This document shows, in pieces, positions 39,414 through 42,634 of a stretch of DNA of 42,634 bases (the first letter of the stretch is position 1; every line of letters begins with the position of its first letter). Made by a program: the position numbers and the translations under genes. The DNA lies in contig CAIMUP010000117.1 in NCBI GenBank assembly GCA_903844645.1, forward strand, positions 1 through 42,634, read 5' to 3'. Source of the DNA: an uncultured Bacteroidota bacterium. Lineage in GTDB: Bacteria > Bacteroidota > Bacteroidia > AKYH767-A > JABDAW01. The notes below the pieces were generated by a model that saw only the letters and a program-made list of their open reading frames with translations, did not search any database and had not been told where the DNA came from.

Positions 39414-42230
39414 TTATTTCACGAAAACAATCTTCTTAGTCGAGACATTGGAGCCGGAAATAAGGGTGGCATAATAAATTCCATCCGATAGCAACGCCCC
39501 GTTTTTATCCCTCCCATTCCATGTATAATTATAAGTACCCGGAGCAAGGATTTTATTCTCCAAAACGCAAACTTCTTTGCCCTTAATATCCATAATTTTT
39601 AAGGAGCTATTGGAGGTATTATTTAAGGAGAAATTAATGGTTGTCGAAGAAGAAAACGGATTCGGGTAGACATTATCCATAGAGAAATTCTGGGCATTAT
39701 TTTGCATTGGAATACCGTTTGGATTCGCGAGATTGGTACTAAAAACTCCATTGCCATGACTGGCAACGACGACCAATCCGTCTGATCTTCGGGTATCAAT
39801 ATAATCTACCACCACATTGCCGATGACATTAGCTCCCTCCTGTGTCCAGACGGTGTTGTCGCCATTCAAGATGGTCGTGGAATACAAGCCGGTGCTGGTT
39901 CCCAAGAAATAATAAGTCGAATCTAAAGTAGGGATGATCGCAATCCATCGTGCCGACGGACCATTGCCCGTACCATTCGGATGTTCCTCGAGATTACCAC
40001 TGATAGAAGTCCAGGTAGTGCCGCCATCATGGGTATAAAACACACTCTTGACATTGTAATTCGAGAAGGTCGCCACCACCGATGCACCATCATTGGGATT
40101 CACTGCAATGCTACTCACATAAGCATTTGTGGGAAATCCCTTGCCGGTCCATACATCCACTTTTGCAGGGTTGCTGCCCATGTCAGGATTGTCCATCCGA
40201 TAAATTCTTCCGGTGCTGGAGCCATAATAAATAACATCGGTATTATGCCCCGCTCCTATGGCAGAGATGTATCCGATACCCGCGGCATAAGAGTTCAGCA
40301 GCTTCGTCCATCCGGTAGAAGTAGGTGCAAAATTCAGGTTCGCGATAGATGCGAGATTATCGTTCCTCCATAAGTAAGCACCCCCGGCAAGGTACATCCT
40401 GTTCGTGTTATTAGGGTCTAATAAAAAGGGATTTACAAAGAGATACGGACCGCCGCCAACAGGATCTATTTCTGCCAAAGTCAAGGGATTCACCGCCCCT
40501 GCATTGCTGATGTTTAATCTGCCAGTAACGCCGCTTTGAATGGAGCCATAATAGAAGGCTTTATGATCGGCAATGGCTGCATAAGTACCATCGGCACCAG
40601 AGATAGGAAGCCACGGCACAGTAGTCGACGGGCTGTTAGTAAAGAAGTTTCCATTGTCTTGCATTCCGCCTACGATGATGTTATCATTAGCCGTCGCATG
40701 GTCAATGGCGATGGTATAGAATTGGGAGTTGAAGTACCCATTGTTGCAACTCCTCCAAACAACATTTGATGCCATGTTATCATAAGTCATTTGCACACCG
40801 CCATCATTACCTGTAAGCATCTTATTAGGGTCAGAGAAGAATTGCAGAGCATGGTTGTCAGGATGATGATTCGGATAAGTGCCATCCACCCCAAGCAGCA
40901 ATGGATTGGTGAACCCTAAATTATATCCTCCGATAGCAACGGTAGTCGTGGTATCTGCAAAGCCGTTGGTAGCACGATACACATTCGTGCCACCAAGGAA
41001 AATAACACTGTCGTTATCAGGCTTCACCTTCAGGAACATATCATAAGAACCTTGCGAACTATATGCTCCGTTGCCACCAAGATTCGGAATGCTTTGAGAG
41101 ATATTTGTCCACAATCCACCAACCCCCGAACCATCACCGGAGAGGTAAGTATATCGCCAAAGATTATGTCCTAACTTGCCCGTAGCAGGGGTTTCAGAAA
41201 GGAAGTAAACCGTGTTCTCATTCGATGGAGCAATCGCAATAACTGTCCGATGAAACGTCGTAGGCCAGCCTGTAGGAGTAATGTTTGTCCACGTTGTTCC
41301 GCTATCCGAAGAACGATAAATGCCACGTGTCAATGACGGACTTAATGCCGCATACAAAATACCTGTTGGGCTAATATCTATATCCGTATATCCTGAAGCA
41401 TTGTTATTCAAACCAAGCACCGAATTCCATGTCCCGCCGCCATCCATAGAGCGATAGATATGCCCATAAGTAGCTGCAAAGACGACATCATTAACAGTAT
41501 CAAAAGGAAACGGTGCCACCTTCCAAACATAATCGAAATTATTATTAAAAACCTGCGGGCTATCATTTGCCGTGGATGGAAGTACGTTCCAAGTCATGCC
41601 GCTATCAATAGATTTAAAGATACCATCACCCTGATATGCCGCAGTAATTCCCGCACTGTTTCCATCGGTTTCTCCCGTTCCGTAATACCAAATATGCTGA
41701 TGATTCGTTCGCCTGTCTTGTCCAACACAAGACACACTATGAAGCTGTGCAAAAGCCGTTGTATGATTCCAACTATGCCCTGTATCTGCGGAAACCCACA
41801 TCCCTCCCGATACTCCTCCGGCAAGAATCCGACTCTCATTCGCTACATCAACTGCCAAGGCTCGAGTTCTTCCGCCAACATCGTAAGGACCGCGCTGAAT
41901 CCACGTCTGACTCTGAATATTTTTACTTCGTTTATTCGCATTTATCTTATCAAATTTCTTCGGCATCTTCGCCGCGAATGCCAGTTCTTTTCTTCGGATG
42001 CCTTTCGGTATCAATCCTGTAGTAGGATCATGTTGCCGCATCAGTTCGTAGTTGGCTCTCGCATTCGGATCATCAGTAGTTCCTTCACTACTATTCTTCA
42101 TAGTAGAGTGGAACTCCTGGGTTTCGTTAATTGCCGGATCGTTGCCCAATTTAATCAGGATATAAATGCAGGCGACTACATTGATGGCGACAATAATCGC
42201 GGCAATGATGTATGAGGTTTTTCTTTTCAT
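39414..42230 (-). CDS. Secreted sortilin/BNR-type beta-propeller protein with T9SS type A sorting
   Basis: 938 residues. N-terminal membrane/signal helix about 5-26 (SYIIAAIIVAINVVACIYIL). Repeated VPS10/BNR-like Asp-box units run about 110-830: MWVSADTGHSWNHT, IFKSIDSGMTWNVL, IYRSMDGGGTWNSV, IYRSSDSGTTWTNI, FYTHDGGTTWTSISGN, fitting two propellers. The C-terminal ~80 residues are a type A Por sorting domain (MDNVYPNPFSSSTTINF, LKIMDIKGKEV, YNYTWNGRDKNG, YYATLISGSN, ending TKKIVFVK). It is expected to be exported by T9SS and perhaps attached through A-LPS. Function may be glycan binding or peptidase-like; catalytic residues are not evident. Confidence 0.9.
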   Translation of the reverse strand: MKRKTSYIIAAIIVAINVVACIYILIKLGNDPAINETQEFHSTMKNSSEGTTDDPNARANYELMRQHDPTTGLIPKGIRRKELAFAAKMPKKFDKINANKRSKNIQSQTWIQRGPYDVGGRTRALAVDVANESRILAGGVSGGMWVSADTGHSWNHTTAFAQLHSVSCVGQDRRTNHQHIWYYGTGETDGNSAGITAAYQGDGIFKSIDSGMTWNVLPSTANDSPQVFNNNFDYVWKVAPFPFDTVNDVVFAATYGHIYRSMDGGGTWNSVLGLNNNASGYTDIDISPTGILYAALSPSLTRGIYRSSDSGTTWTNITPTGWPTTFHRTVIAIAPSNENTVYFLSETPATGKLGHNLWRYTYLSGDGSGVGGLWTNISQSIPNLGGNGAYSSQGSYDMFLKVKPDNDSVIFLGGTNVYRATNGFADTTTTVAIGGYNLGFTNPLLLGVDGTYPNHHPDNHALQFFSDPNKMLTGNDGGVQMTYDNMASNVVWRSCNNGYFNSQFYTIAIDHATANDNIIVGGMQDNGNFFTNSPSTTVPWLPISGADGTYAAIADHKAFYYGSIQSGVTGRLNISNAGAVNPLTLAEIDPVGGGPYLFVNPFLLDPNNTNRMYLAGGAYLWRNDNLASIANLNFAPTSTGWTKLLNSYAAGIGYISAIGAGHNTDVIYYGSSTGRIYRMDNPDMGSNPAKVDVWTGKGFPTNAYVSSIAVNPNDGASVVATFSNYNVKSVFYTHDGGTTWTSISGNLEEHPNGTGNGPSARWIAIIPTLDSTYYFLGTSTGLYSTTILNGDNTVWTQEGANVIGNVVVDYIDTRRSDGLVVVASHGNGVFSTNLANPNGIPMQNNAQNFSMDNVYPNPFSSSTTINFSLNNTSNSSLKIMDIKGKEVCVLENKILAPGTYNYTWNGRDKNGALLSDGIYYATLISGSNVSTKKIVFVK

Positions 42231-42274
42231 CGGTAAAGTATTATATTTAATTCAGGTTAGTAATTTCCATGCCG

Positions 42275-42282
42275 CAAAACTA
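42275..42282 (-). promoter_or_regulatory. -7 box of T9SS type A gene
   Basis: TAGTTTTG on the minus strand, 45 bp before the ATG. Confidence 0.5.
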
Positions 42283-42314
42283 TTAAAATTTATGTAGATA
42301 ATGACCATGCTCTT

Positions 42315-42364
42315 CATCATCGTTTTATTGCACCTCCCAAAAGGTCGGTATCATAAAAGGATGA
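42315..42364. repeat. Dispersed hairpin family, copy F
   Basis: CATCGTTTTATTGCACC pairs with GGTATCATAAAAGGATG around TCCC-AAAA-GGTC. Its centre is the same as copy B at 2836. It precedes array R12. Confidence 0.7.
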
Positions 42365-42422
42365 AAGAATTTGTACAATTTATCGAATGAATCCTAAAAG
42401 GTTTTTCTCCTTTCTATCATTT

Positions 42423-42590
42423 ACTCAAAAGTTTTGGGTGTGTACTCAAAAGTTTTGGGTGTGTACTCAAAAGTTTTGGGTGTGTACTCAAAAGTTTTGG
42501 GTGTGTACTCAAAAGTTTTGGGCGTGTACTCAAAAGTTTTGGGTGTGTACTCAAAAGTTTTGAGTGTGTACTCAAAAGTTTTGAGTGGAC
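42423..42590. repeat. 21-bp tandem array R12
   Basis: Eight copies start at 42423 and every 21 bp to 42570, with core ACTCAAAAGTTTTGGGTG. The last two read GAGT, making a perfect dyad ACTCAAAA-G-TTTTGAGT; others have the weaker CAAAA-G-TTTTG. It lies upstream of the T9SS type A gene. An open frame reading GVYSKVL repeats has no start context and is discounted. Confidence 0.96.
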
Positions 42591-42634
42591 CAAAAAAGAA
42601 AATATTTGGCGAAATATTTTCTTTTTGACGGTGA

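Overview
The window looks like chromosome of a member of the Bacteroidota, probably near Chitinophagales/Sphingobacteriales. Supporting signs are a PorW/SprE-type lipoprotein of the type IX secretion system (T9SS), two secreted proteins with T9SS C-terminal sorting domains (one type A, one type B), an ECF sigma factor with an anti-sigma/beta-barrel fusion, the gene order DUF177-rpmF-plsX-fabH-accB-accC, a dihydroorotase with the DDQVHFREPG signature, and TAnnTTTG -7 promoter boxes upstream of many genes. I saw no rRNA, tRNA, CRISPR array, prophage or transposase gene.

Layout. 1-5200: GT2 glycosyltransferase and dihydroorotase (operon) and acetyl-CoA synthetase, all on the minus strand. 5800-7440: an unrecognised protein and an overlapping RelB/RelE-like toxin-antitoxin pair. 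7580-13330: PorW/SprE lipoprotein, bactofilin, AtpZ-like and a second small membrane protein, FkbM methyltransferase and polyprenyl synthetase, all plus. 13980-17290 (minus): sugar-nucleotide epimerase and RfbA, then a duplicated zinc-ribbon protein. 17400-20200: two secreted TonB-C proteins facing adenosylhomocysteinase across a shared terminator. 20340-23800 (minus): a probable outer-membrane protein, and a sigma/anti-sigma pair. 24250-26050: a divergent SRPBCC/GyrI-like protein and a membrane protein. 26250-30930: the fatty-acid/L32 operon. 31200-42230: MiaE, a GT-C/TPR membrane protein, a large T9SS type B protein, an acyltransferase, a lipoprotein and a T9SS type A beta-propeller protein.

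The most unusual content is between the genes. Every intergenic gap longer than about 260 bp holds one short tandem array, twelve in 42.6 kb. The unit sequence differs from gap to gap, but the period is almost always exactly 21 bp (or 42 bp, with one 41-42 bp array). By hand count, 66 consecutive intervals in nine arrays are exactly 21 bp despite base substitutions between copies. Most units contain a small dyad. Since 21 bp is two B-DNA turns, each array repeats a mark on one face of the helix. I know of no described family that combines an invariant period with free sequence. Also present are a six-copy family of long imperfect hairpins, a three-copy REP-like hairpin, long AT-rich inverted repeats, and a 13-bp promoter element shared at fixed spacing by two unrelated genes, with a weaker third.

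How the genes fit together: the PorW/SprE lipoprotein is part of the machine that exports proteins like the two sorting-domain proteins here. The epimerase, RfbA, GT2, polyprenyl synthetase, GT-C protein and FkbM enzyme suggest surface-glycan or lipid-linked sugar synthesis. The plsX-fabH-acc genes and acetyl-CoA synthetase supply acyl chains and acetyl-CoA.
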